Positions 48,016-59,026 of a DNA stretch of 64,000 nt are shown here, piece after piece (the stretch's first letter is position 1; every line of letters starts with the position of its first letter). This DNA is from Tetradesmus obliquus. Taxonomy: Eukaryota; Chlorophyta; Chlorophyceae; Sphaeropleales; Scenedesmaceae. The translations under genes and the position numbers were made by a program. The notes beneath the pieces are model-generated. The model was not told the DNA's origin. It made no database searches and saw nothing but the letters and a program-made list of their open reading frames with translations. The DNA is taken from the NCBI GenBank assembly GCA_030272155.1, contig CP126197.1:3030001-3094000 (forward strand), in the 5' to 3' direction.

Positions 48016-48180
48016 GGGGTTACACGGTGTGCACAGGCAACTACGTTGCAACGAACACCCGAAAACACAGGAAAACTGCAGGAAGCTCAGCACAGGCCGT
48101 CACTCATGTGAGGCCCAACCCCAGAGAAATGGCCCCCGTGTGTAAGTTTCGGCATATGGCCATGCTAGCACAGCCGCCTT
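48003..48180 (+). repeat. Direct repeat flanking the LINE relic (right copy)
   Basis: This is the partner of 45071-45240. The first ~60 nt are nearly identical; the rest shares blocks such as CAGGC.GTCACT and CATATGGCC. The length and uneven divergence are not those of a simple target-site duplication. Confidence 0.75.
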
Positions 48181-48859
48181 CCTTACTCCACACAGTTCGC
48201 CCCCAGAAAGTGTATCCTCATACAAAACCCTGCCCTACACCCAGTGCTTCGGCCACATCATACACGTTATGGCACGTTCGTGTTGGCACGTTATGGCACG
48301 TTCGTGCCGGGGCGTGGTTATGTCACATATGGGGGGGTGCGCGGACGTAAACGGCACAGGGCAGCTCGGTGAAGTGCAGACGCGAGTTCGATTCCTGGGG
48401 TAAACGCTTTGCCATCCAAGATGGTGCCAGGACCCACATGTAACTTTCCTCTCATCATTGTTGTTAACCCAGGACACTCCCATACCACATGTATTGGCAA
48501 TTCTGTATGCGGCAATGTACTGCAGGTTCCAATGGTAGGCCTATGCACTAAAGCCTCAAGCCCACAAAAAGGATCGAAATACGGCTTATGGGGTCGAGGA
48601 ACACTCTACTCAAAGCATTGCCGTCGATGTATAATGAAGGTCGCTAGTGGTGCCCCATAACAGCTCAACCTCCAATGCTTGCATGCAAAGAAACCTTCAA
48701 AGAAAAGCCACCGCTGCTGTCAAGCACTGCTGTCACAGCAGTGGCACAGCCCACTCAGCTGTCAACGCTTCCAACAACTCGTATGATGCTCTCATTGCTA
48801 TGATTTGGTAATAGGACGATGATACCTTTGACATCACCTTGTTCTTGGTAAGAACACAG
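48181..48859. other. Gene-free stretch with short repeats
   Basis: Short repeats GCACGTTATGGCACGTTCGTG lie at about 48268-48307. A GTTCGATTCC box (about 48388) resembles a tRNA B-box, but no tRNA fold forms. No gene is supported. Confidence 0.4.
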
Positions 48860-51800
48860 CTACTTTGCCGCCCTCAGCCGCAGGCACACCGGCTTGTGGT
48901 GCGTCGGCCACATCTTGACCTGGCAGCCCTTGCTGCAGTACCGCGCAACGCCGCAGCCGCTGCAGATGCAGCTCTTGCCCGCCACCAGCTGCCACTCACT
49001 GAGCTTGGCCATGTTGAAGCAGTCGGGGTTGCCGCAGAAGATGCGCACAGGGAACTCATCAACCACAGCAGTTGCCAGCTCCTGCAGCTGCTGCCAGCAG
49101 GCCTGCAGCTGCTTCTCCATGCTGGTGAACTTCACTGACGTGCTGCTGGCATTGTTGCAGACAAACGCCTGCAGCTGGTCTGCAGCTCTAGTGCCTTGGC
49201 AGTAACTTGGGCACGCATCGACAGCTGCTTTGCTGCTGCTTGCTGCTGCCCAGTGCCGCCAGACAGGCTGCTGCCTGCAGCAGCCTGCAGCTGCTCCCTC
49301 AGCCAGCGCACGGTGCACACAGCACTGTGCAGCAGCAGCACCAGTGGTGAGGTGTGCACAGGGAATTGAAGCAGCAAGCCACCCTGCGCTGCACCATGGC
49401 GCTGATCCAGCAAAAGTGCCTTTGCGCAGGGGCCCATCACACCTGACAAGCCTCCGCTAGAGCTGCGGTCTGCTGCAAGGGAGTACAGGGAACTGAATGC
49501 TGCTTTGATGACGGCCTGCCCTGGCTGCTGCAGCATCCAGGTGCCCAGGTGCAGCATGCACTTTGCAGCCAGGACAACCCAGTCTTTGGCTGGGTTTGCT
49601 GTGGATGCGCTGCTGCAGCTAGCGTTGCTGCTGACCCTGCTGGTGCTGCTTGTGCCGCAGTTGCTGTTGTTGCTGTCTTTCTTGCTCGCTGCTAGCAGAG
49701 CAGGCTTGTGTTCAATCAGAATTGTTCCCAGCTTACAGCAGGCACCAGCTGCTGTTGCTACTGCTGCCAGTTCTGGCCACAGCTTGCCATCTGCTGGCTC
49801 CAGAGGAGCATCAAATGCTGCCCGTGGACCTTTTGCAGCTGCGAGCAGCTGCGCCAGCAGGGGTTGCTTGCTCAGCTGCTGCTGCTCCTGCTGCAGAACA
49901 GCAGATGCTGCCACTCTCTTCACACAAGTGGACACCAGTGACGCCATGCTGCGTGATAGCTGCCCCAGATCCTGCTCACTGCCGCTGGCTGCTGCTTTCA
50001 AAGCTGCATGAGCCTGCTGTGCATTCTTGTTGTTGGGCGTCATGTGAGCATCCACAATTGCCTGGGCATCTTCAGCGCTGCCATCACAGGGGAAGGCGCC
50101 ACTGAAAACCCCATGCACTGCTGATAACAGCGTGCGAGCAAATGTTGCATGTGATGCTGCACTGCGTACAGCATGCCCGCTGCTGCTGCCAGCTGAGCTG
50201 TCTGCAGCCCCTGCCTGCTGAGCTGTAGTTCCGCTGAGGGTTGCAGGTGTCCTGTGCAGGCCGCCCCTGAGACACAGCTCCATCATAGCTGCCCCCAGCG
50301 CAGGCTGCTGCATCATCACTGTCAGGTTCTGCGGCCCGCCTGCGGCACCGAGTTGGAAGCAGCGGGAACAGCAGCAGCAGCAGCAGAGGTAAGAAATCCA
50401 GAACCGTGCTGTCCAGTGTCAATGAACAGCAACTGCTGCTGAAAATCGCATGCCCAGTCAACACAGCAACATGAGAATGTATTTGGCTTGCTGACGTACA
50501 TATATTCCAGTGATATCGTTGTCACGGATACAGTGGTCACAGCTGTACCGGTTGCCCCATTGTCATAAGGACCTCGGAAACACTCCTCAGCCTTCAGGCT
50601 GACCATATACAGAAGACAGCAGTTCAAACAGCGTGGTGAGCTCGCAAACCACCTGCACTCGCGTTTTGCTGTCCCCATAGCTGGGCTGCTGCAGCAGCTG
50701 CTGCACTGCAGGTGCTGTGCACTGCATCAGCGCCTGCACAACCTGCACAGCAAATGCTGCTTCCAATCTAGCGATCCTGGTTGGCCCGATTTTAGCAGTA
50801 AGGCACAGCGTGAGATTGTGCGCAACAGCTCACTCATATCCTCCAGAGGATAAGACAGAGCTGACAGCTCTGCTAGCGTCAGCAGTAGCGGCAACACAAG
50901 CTGCTTGGGCATGCCAGAGGCACACTTGTCGCTGCAGCTCCAGCTGGCGTTGGTGGCGGTGCTCCTGCTGCTGCTGCTGCTGCTGGCCGTCCTGTCAGCA
51001 CCGCCCCTGCACTTGCTGGCATCAGCTGGCATGCGCGCCTCGTCTACATAGGAAGCTGAGGTGCTGCTGTGCTGCCGTGCTGCCATCCCCAGCGCCTTTT
51101 GCAGGGCTGTCACAGGTGCTGAATCAGGGATTTTGAAGTACTTCAGCGCGCAGTCAAGCTGATTCTCCTGCAAGCCCAGTGCTTGCAGCAGCTGCTGGTG
51201 ATGCGTAGGGCTCTGCACAGCTGCGCTTCTGCTAGGAGTGCTACTGCTGCTGCTGCCGCTGGCACGGCTGCTCACAGTGGTAGCAGGCACAGTTGTTGCT
51301 GACGGCAGGTTGCACTTGTAGACAGCTGTTGCTGCTACACTGGTGGCCAGCAGCAGCATCAGGTCTTCTGAGATCATGAAGTCCTTGAAGATGTCCTTGT
51401 AGGGCTCTGAGGTTATTGCAATGGCAAATGAGATGACTCCTGCAAACTTTGTGATCGCTTGCATGGCGGCTGTGTGCATGCCAGCCAGCTTGCTGGGCAG
51501 CTGGGTGCCTGTGCCGACTGTATGTGAGTAGCGCAGCACTGCTGCTGCCAATGAAGCAGCAGCAGGCAGCACGGCAGCAAAGGCCTTGGAGGTCAAAATT
51601 GGGCTGGGCCACATCAAGATGAGGGCCTGGGTGATGCACACCAGCGAGCTCGCCACCCCTATGACGCCTTCTAGGTGCTGCTGCGCCAGGTGCTGCTGCA
51701 GTGGCTGGGGCCTGCCCTGCTTCTGCTGCTCTTTGACCAGCTGGCTGCTTGCACGCTGGTCCTGCTTCAGCTGTGACTGCTGCAGCGTGTTGAAGACTTC

Positions 51801-52585
51801 CGTGAACCTGGAGCATGTTCCTGCAAGTGCTCGCATGATGCCTGCAGCAGTGACACACACTTAGTAAGCACCCTTTTAAGCCCACGAATGACAACAACTA
51901 AGAGACACCTCAATCACTCCTGTTGTTGTATGGCTGGACAATGGTCAAGTGCAGCAGACAAGCACAGGCAAGTGGCAGCCTACCCTAGTGGTACTACTTG
52001 TAGCCAGTGATACGGATGTGCAGCTTGTATAATAGCATGCCCACACTAAGATACATGCAAGTAAAGCTGTAATGGTAGTTTCACGTTGAAGCACGCACCA
52101 TGGGCTTGTACATCACATGCCATCTGCACCCATCTCAGCTGCTGTGTGGCCCACACAAGACGGTCTTGTCTGGAGGCAGGCGACTAAGGTGCTGCTCCAG
52201 CTGCAGCGTAATTTCGAGATTGACCTTTGCCAGCTCTTTTGAAGATTTAATAAGCTTCTCGATGCTGACATGCTGAAGGCATGCGAGGGTCTTGCCGAAG
52301 GCAACCAGCATCACGCCCGTGTCGTCATCCAGCGAGTGCTTCTGTGACTCCGCCATAACCCTCAAGGACGCAGCCTTCACACCCAGAATTGTGGCGTACC
52401 TAATTCAATATCACTGCTTATACGAGGCTGTGTGGCCATGCAAGAATGGCTACCGCATCGGTGCTTAGGCTGTCTGTGCGAAGTTGAGGGCAAACGACGT
52501 GCACCATTTCAATGGTACAGCGGACCCCTGAAAGCAGCTCACAACGCTCGCGAGGTATGATGGTGCCATCGTGCACCAACTGCAT
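48860..52585 (-). CDS. Large protein with C-terminal MYND zinc finger
   Basis: Coding blocks on the minus strand lie at about 52400-52585 (MQLVHDGTIIPRERCELL), 52165-52399 (TILGVKAASLRVMAESQKH), 50750-51841 (MRALAGTCSRFTEVFNTL), about 50620-50742 (VVQALMQCTAPAVQQLLQQP), 49170-50325 and 48860-49168. The body is helical and Ala/Ser/Gln-rich with no domain I recognise. The C-terminus is a complete MYND finger (FCGNPDCFN, CICSGCGVARYCSKGC, WPTHHKPVC). Long proteins ending in a MYND finger are common in green algae and their function is unknown. Intron boundaries are not all resolved. Near 49168-49190 the frame changes by one base with no usable intron, which points to a frameshift or a sequencing error. 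Confidence 0.65.
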
Positions 52586-53103
52586 CTATAACTGCCATGT
52601 GGAAAGTCAAACTGTGTTACTAACAGGTCATGCTTGCGGGTTTAGCCAACGGACATCACACTGCTGTGCTATGCTTCAAAACTGCTAACGGTTCCGTAAC
52701 GTTTGTGTTTGCAGATGCTGAGAAGTTTACGACTGCAGAATCGCGCTGAGACGGGTGCCACTGCTAAATTGCCACCACCAGGACTTGACAGGTGGCTGCT
52801 GAGCGACTGTGCATGTATAAAGCAAAAGCTACGCCTCAATGGAGACATCTTGTAAGCACAATGGAGCAGTGCACTCTCGTCTTGCCGCTCCAGTAGGCCG
52901 GATGAATTTGTTGCGTAGTCAGATGGATTGACATGACAGCCGTCAACATAACAATTGCTCAACACAACAATACATATGCAACAACAGTCAGGTATCCCAT
53001 TAGCAGCCCGTTTTTGTGCTCGACTGCCCACATGCAAAATGCATTATCTCTGTCACCAACATCATATTGCCCTATATGACAGCACCACCGGCTGTGTGTT
53101 CTG
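52586..53103. other. Intergenic: MYND gene promoter and APE2 3' flank
   Basis: No coding region is supported between the start of the MYND gene (52585) and the stop of APE2 (53104). No TGTAA (minus) was seen close to the APE2 stop. Confidence 0.4.
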
Positions 53104-53154
53104 TCAGCATTGTGGCTTGGCCAGGAAAGCATGCAGGCTTGCCTGCTTTTGTCC

Positions 53155-53190
<36 letters not shown>

Positions 53191-53318
53191 CTTGCTGCTG
53201 CCGCTGCTCTTCTTGCCAGCCTGCTTGCTTGGTGCTGCTCTGCCTTTGGCATCAGCTGATTTGCCGGCATCAGCAGCACGGCTGCTTTCAGGATGCTGTT
53301 GGCCCGCAGCACCACCAC

Positions 53319-53352
<34 letters not shown>

Positions 53353-53622
53353 TTGGGGTTCTTGGCTGGCAAGCTGCTGCTGCTGCCACTCGCCTCCAGT
53401 GTCTGACAGCTGCTGCTGCTGCTGCTGCTGCTGCTGCACAAGCTTTTGCTGGCGTGTATGCTGCTGACGTGCCTCCTGCTGCTGTGTTGTCTGTTGTATC
53501 TGTTCGTGCGTTCCCAATGCTGCGTCAGCGAGCCTTGCGCTCTTGGCACCCCTGCTTCCAACGCCCTCAGCAATGTAACCCGCTGGACTCCCATCCCTGC
53601 TGCTGGCAGCAGCAGATCCGTG

Positions 53623-53663
<41 letters not shown>

Positions 53664-55527
53664 CCAAAGGCCGCTTGGCAGTTGCCTGCTGTGCACCAGC
53701 TTCCATCTGGGAGCATTGCGCAGCAGCTGGGACTGCTGAGTCGGCAGCTGCCAGCCTGCTGGTGGCAGCACCTACTGCGGCCGCTTTGCTGCTGCTGGGC
53801 TTTGCAGCCTTGAACATAGATGCTATTGACCGTTGACTGGGGTCAGCAAACCGCTTCAGCAGGTCCCGCCACATTGGACATGCCTGCTGCTGCTGCTGCT
53901 GCTGCTGTGATTGCTGGCCTGATCCAACTGCTGCTGCTGCTTCTGGTGGCGGAAGCTGCAGTTCCAGCATGAGGGGCGCATGGTCGCTCCATTTGGGCGG
54001 CATGTTAAGCAGCACCTCACATGACTGCAGGTGATCCAGCAGCTGCTTGCTGCACAGCGCGTAGTCAATGCGCAACCCCTGCACACATAGATGAACGACC
54101 GTGCACATGATCAGCCACTCATCTGCCGACGAAGCCTGTAACTGGCTTCTTCAACGGGCAGAACCAACACCTATAGGCAAGCGGTCAAGTGCCATGCTCC
54201 CGTACCTCTGCCAACCGCACACACCGCCAGATGCACAGGCACCTGCCTGTCCTGCAAGCTACAAGCTGGCACCGTGCTGCCCATTTGACATGCACAACAC
54301 TGCTGAGGTAATCATGCGACTTCAGCGTTGCCACAGGCTGCTCATCACGTTCCTGCGTGACTCACCACATTGAAGGCGCGTGCGCTCGTCTTCTCATCCC
54401 ACACTGTGTACACGCCCTCCTGCTGCGGGTGCAGGCGCCGCCAGCTGTCATCCAGCGTTTGAATCAGCTGCTGCAGCGCCTGCAGCTCGCTTTCAGCATA
54501 CAGGGTATCCCAGCTGATGGCGCTGTGCACGTCACGCGGCTCTGCTGCTATGTTAAAGTCGCCGACAGCAATCACCTGCGCAGGGCAGGCGGAGTGTGCG
54601 ATTACGGTGCAAGATACCGGGTGGCTTGGGGTCGGCCACACGCATGCAGAACCGCTCCTGCCAATCCTCAACATCACTGCCAGCTAAGCTAAGCTGGCAG
54701 CTACAACAAACACAGGAGACTCAGCCTGCATGCACAGCAGCTGCCCACCTGTGGAGCAGCACACCCATGTACTCTGCAGGGCTTGCAGGAAAGCCAGCCT
54801 AGCTGGCAGCAAAACAATACACAAGCAGAGTAACACAGCATAGCAAACATGCTGCATCCACACCACCTGCCCACCTGCCGCCCACCTGCCCAGCAGCGCA
54901 TCGACCGCTCCTGCAAAAGACTTGCAGGAAGGCCATTTTGTCCGCGGGAACCACACCAAGCAGACACAACACAGCATAGCAGAGCACAGCACAGCCCACA
55001 GGCACTAATGCACAATTCATGCCCACCTTCCGCCCACTTCCTAGCGGCGCATCAACCCGCTCCTGCAAGGCTTGCAGGAAAGCCAGTTTGTCCGGCAAAG
55101 CCACACCAAGCAGACACAACACAGCACAGCGCAGCTCAGCGCAGCCCACAGGCACTACACACAATTTATGCCCACAGCGCTTACAGGAAGGCCAGCTTGG
55201 CAGGCACAATCACACCAAGCAGTCACAACACACAGCCACCACTACATAGCAGCTGCCCACCTGCCGCCCACTGCCCAGCAGCGCATCAACCCTCTCCTGC
55301 AGGGCTTGCAGGAAGGCCAGCTTGGCAGGCAGCCTCGCTCGTGCTGTCCTGTCCCCGGCATTCGGCACGTACACATTGAACAGCACGAATGCGCCATGGT
55401 CCGTGATGAGCGCCCTGCAAAAGCGGCAGCAACAATAAGAAAAGCAGCAGCATCCACAGCAGCAGTTGCGGTTACCACTCAAACTCCAGCCAATGGTAGC
55501 AAGCCCACCCAAGCAGGGTGCCTGAGC

Positions 55528-55566
<39 letters not shown>

Positions 55567-55660
55567 CACCTGCCCTCCCGCTCGCAGCCCTCTGCCAGCA
55601 GTGTGTCAGCCTCAGCGCTGACTGCAGCACACGCCTCACGAGCCCAGGTGGACACACCTG

Positions 55661-55707
<47 letters not shown>

Positions 55708-56401
55708 CCAATTGTGTGTGGATGTGCCCGGTTTTTGAGCATCTGCTGCGTCACATGTGCTGTTGTACGCTGTCAAGCAGCATATATTGTGTCTGGTGGC
55801 GTCTCCTAATCACCGGCTTGTTTGCCTTGTCATAACAAGGCAAACATGATGTTGGGAGAAAGACATTCTATAATTGACCAGAGAGCTCACCGCTGTATCC
55901 TGTCTTGCCTTCAGAGCATGCCCAGTAAGACTGCAGGCAGATGAAACAAGTGCAGGGCGCAGCAGAGCAAACACAAGATACTGCATTCGCTCTGCTTGCA
56001 ACAGGGTGATCCAAGAGGACAAGTCAAAAGCAACGGTTGATTAGACACACAAAGGTGCTGGCATAGCAGCTGCTGCAACAGCATACAGCTGTTGGTTAAT
56101 GAACACAGCAACTATGCAACCAGCAAGTGTACAGCACGCTCCTCCGACCGCCAAACCTGGTACCCCGGCACCACTACAAGCTCTTTTGTCAGCTTCTGCT
56201 GAGGCAGCTTGACCTCCTGCAATTCGGCAAGAATTGTAACAACTTTGTAACAATGTTGTAACAATGTTGTAACAGTGCCAAGGTGCACAGCAACGATTTG
56301 CTGCTGTTGCTGCTGCCGTCGCCCTGCCCCTGGCCCTGCTGCGCCTGCTGCTGCAAAACTCCATGCCCATCATGTCTGTGCTGCTACCACTGAAACTGCA
56401 A

Positions 56402-56434
<33 letters not shown>

Positions 56435-56545
56435 CTGCTGCTGCGCAGCTTCGTGCCCTTAGTGCCATGCTGCTGCCAGTGCAACTGCAGCTGCCAACGC
56501 TCCTGCAACTGCCACTGCACATGTCACTGTTGCTGGCCCCATCTT

Positions 56546-56581
<36 letters not shown>

Positions 56582-57209
56582 GCACACCTGCATGCACACG
56601 ATGTCTGCATCCAGGTGCTTGAAGAACGCCTCCTGCAGCAGCAGCAACAATATGCTCATGCTTTGATGTGTTACAAATCAGTAAAGTCGCTAGCCAGTGT
56701 GTGGAGCTTGCTGCTGCTACATGTGCTGCTGTCAGTCTCATGTGGTAACAGCGGCAGGCGCACAGTAGCGCCTGCTGGTTGCTGTGCTGCTCTTGCCACG
56801 GGAGCATGCCGTGCCTGCTGGCGCTGCTGCAGCAAGGCCGGCTGCACTGCAGGGCGCATTGCTGCTGCTGCTGCTGCTGCCTGGCTCACCAGGGACCCAT
56901 ACTTCAGGTTGATGTTGCGCACTGTCGGCACCTGCAGCAGCAGCAGCACGCATCACTCACAAAGCGTGTGATGCACCCGACTGTCACATGTGCACATGCA
57001 GCAACCGTGTGGGCAAGTGCTGAATCAATGGGGTGGCGGTGGCAGCGCAGCACAAGCTGCATCGTACGGGTGGCTTTACAGCGCATATTGGTGCTGCGTG
57101 TTGAAGCACCCATCAGGGCAGGATAATCATAATGTTACAGCATGCCATGCATACTACAGGCCTTGATATTACTCACCAAGCTGTTGACGTTCCAGCAGAA
57201 AATGCGCAT
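53104..57209 (-). CDS. APE2: AP endonuclease, APE2-like (ExoIII family)
   Basis: The family cleaves abasic sites and trims 3' ends during DNA repair. Exons: 57177-57209, 56890-56931, 56588-56632, 56157-56216, 55891-55930, 55570-55657, 55261-55414, 54366-54575 and 53104-54078, giving 548 residues in frame. Catalytic blocks in order: MRIFCWNVNSL, LDADIVCMQEVK (metal-binding Glu 41), GKTGYSGVSTW, FVLFNVYVPNAGD, VGDFNIAAEPRDVHSAI (Asp 160, Asn 162), GLRIDYALCS and PKWSDHAP (Asp 256, His 257). All expected catalytic residues are present. The assignment to APE2 rests on GYSGVSTW and on the long C-terminal extension. QRSIASMF (about 306-313) and QASLHAFL near the end look like PCNA-binding PIP boxes. 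The GRF zinc finger of many APE2 proteins is not seen; its place is taken by Gln/Ala-rich sequence. Confidence 0.94.
54745..55335 (-). repeat. Five-copy APE2 donor array
   Basis: The end of the exon 55261-55414 (LPAKLAFLQALQERVDALLG and donor) is repeated after it at about 55170-55205, 55025-55095, 54868-54950 and 54745-54800. Period about 115-160 bp. The copies decay with distance; the fourth reads LPASLLQER and the last only LAFLQALQ. Confidence 0.85.
55664..55706. repeat. CAG tract ahead of an APE2 acceptor
   Basis: On the transcript strand (CTG)n ends in TCAG and the exon at 55657 follows directly. A second tract (about 55528-55564) lies just beyond the 3' end of that exon. Confidence 0.9.
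55820..55845. repeat. Perfect 11-bp inverted repeat
   Basis: GTTTGCCTTGT-CATA-ACAAGGCAAAC lies in the APE2 intron between 55658 and 55890. A short hairpin with no evident function. Confidence 0.8.
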
Positions 57210-57934
57210 GCTGAGGGATGCACCTGCTGCAATTGCAGGAGCTAGCCGGTGGTCCCCACAAGTCCAGAGATGTACTGCTGGGTTGCTGCAGGTTACAAGC
57301 TGCTATCATACAGACATCGTAATAGCATATGAGCTGTTCAATGTCGGCAGTTCAAACAGCCGGATGATTGTGGGCTGACAATCAAACAGCAGTAACAACA
57401 GCAGGCCTGCTGCTGCTGCTGCTTGCTGTTTGTTGCTGCTGCTGCCGCTGCTCCAAGCAGGCTCGTTGTAGTCAAGCAGTGCTACTGCATGGAAGATCTG
57501 GCACCGGGGTTGGGTTCGCAAAGCAGCACAAATGATCCCACGACAGGGCACAGACAGTAGTGTACAGGCCAGACACCAGCAGACGCAACAAAGAACAGAT
57601 GATTGGCGGAACAGCAAACCAAAGATGTGTGGTTTATGACATAATTGTTTCTCGGCGAAGCATTGCTGTCACATGGGCCCTCCGTGGTTCAAAACGGGTG
57701 GGGACCTATGGTGACAGAGGTGGTGGTGAAAGACACAGCTGACATATCACCACATCTCAATTGTTACACATAATATCATTGTATATGCGTGCTTGCCTAT
57801 CGGAGCAAGCACAAGTAGGATCGGCCGAGCAGTACGGTACAGCTCGTGGCGCGCAAGCTCCATCCAGCCAAGAGCCAGCCAGAAGCAACTACATGCAGCA
57901 TACATAACCACAAACGTTCGAAATAACCGGCCGC
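57210..57934. promoter_or_regulatory. Divergent intergenic region
   Basis: About 725 bp lie between the APE2 start (minus) and the TBL-like gene start (plus). It should hold both promoters. No control element is recognised. Confidence 0.4.
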
Positions 57935-58593
57935 ATGGCGCACGCGGGCATCCTGGTGCTCGCTGGCGCCTTGCTGGCTTTGTGCAGCAGCACAGCTTTG
58001 GCACAGCAATCGGCGCCAGCATGCCCCGTCAAATACAACATGCAGAGCAACAGCAAAGAATTCGACCCGCTGCTGCTGGGTGGCGTGTACGATAGATGCG
58101 AGTCTGGTTGCCAGCCAAGGACAGACACATGGTGAGTGAAGACGCAGCAATGTGGCAAGCTATCTTGCACAAAGCAGATGATCTAGCTACTCAAAGTAAA
58201 CGGCAAAAACTGCAAAGCAGAAAACACAGGAGCCTTGGCAACTCAGAGGGTCTGGAGAATTTCAGCAGCATCACTGGCAGCAGGAGTTGGTAGCGATGCA
58301 TTGAGCAGCAACTGTGGCCGGGCCCCTCTCCTGACAGAAGCAGCGCAAAGGGAAAATCCATACATTCACTCACTAATTTCAACCTCCTGCAGGAGTGACA
58401 TGTGCAAGGCAGACCCTGATGAGCTGTCAACCATCAACGTGTGTGAGCGCAGCCAGCGGCAGTCCATCCTGGAGGTGGCTGACGTGGTCAGCAGCGGCGC
58501 CATCAGCGCCTTCAGCCCCTGCGAGCTGCACTCATTTCTGGGCAACAGGACGCTGTGGCTGGTCGGGTGAGTGGGGATTCGGCGGCTGGGCAG

Positions 58594-58645
<52 letters not shown>

Positions 58646-58970
58646 CGGGGTGGTGGGTCACTTGTCGCCGGCAGGTGGGTCCATCAGCGCCTTCAGCCCC
58701 TGCGAGCTGCACTCATTCCTGGACAACCGCACACTGTGGCTGGTGGGGTGAGTGGGGTTATGTGACTTCAGGCAGTGAGGCACACAAACTCCAGCACTGA
58801 GGCAGGCAGGCAGTTCATTCTGTTGTATTTGGCCAGGCACAGGGGGCGAAGAGTAACTTTTTGCAGACAGGTGGCGCCATCAGCGCCTTCAGCCCCTGCG
58901 AGCTGCACTCGTTCCTGGGCAACAGAACGCTGTGGCTGGTCGGGTGAGTGGGGATTCGGCGGCTGGGCAG

Positions 58971-59026
<56 letters not shown>

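Noticed and set aside
48345..48410. Possible tRNA or tRNA-derived SINE (GTTCGATTCC box)
   Set aside because: The bases flanking the loop do not pair as a T arm, and no acceptor, D or anticodon stem can be drawn. Only the B-box-like string is present.
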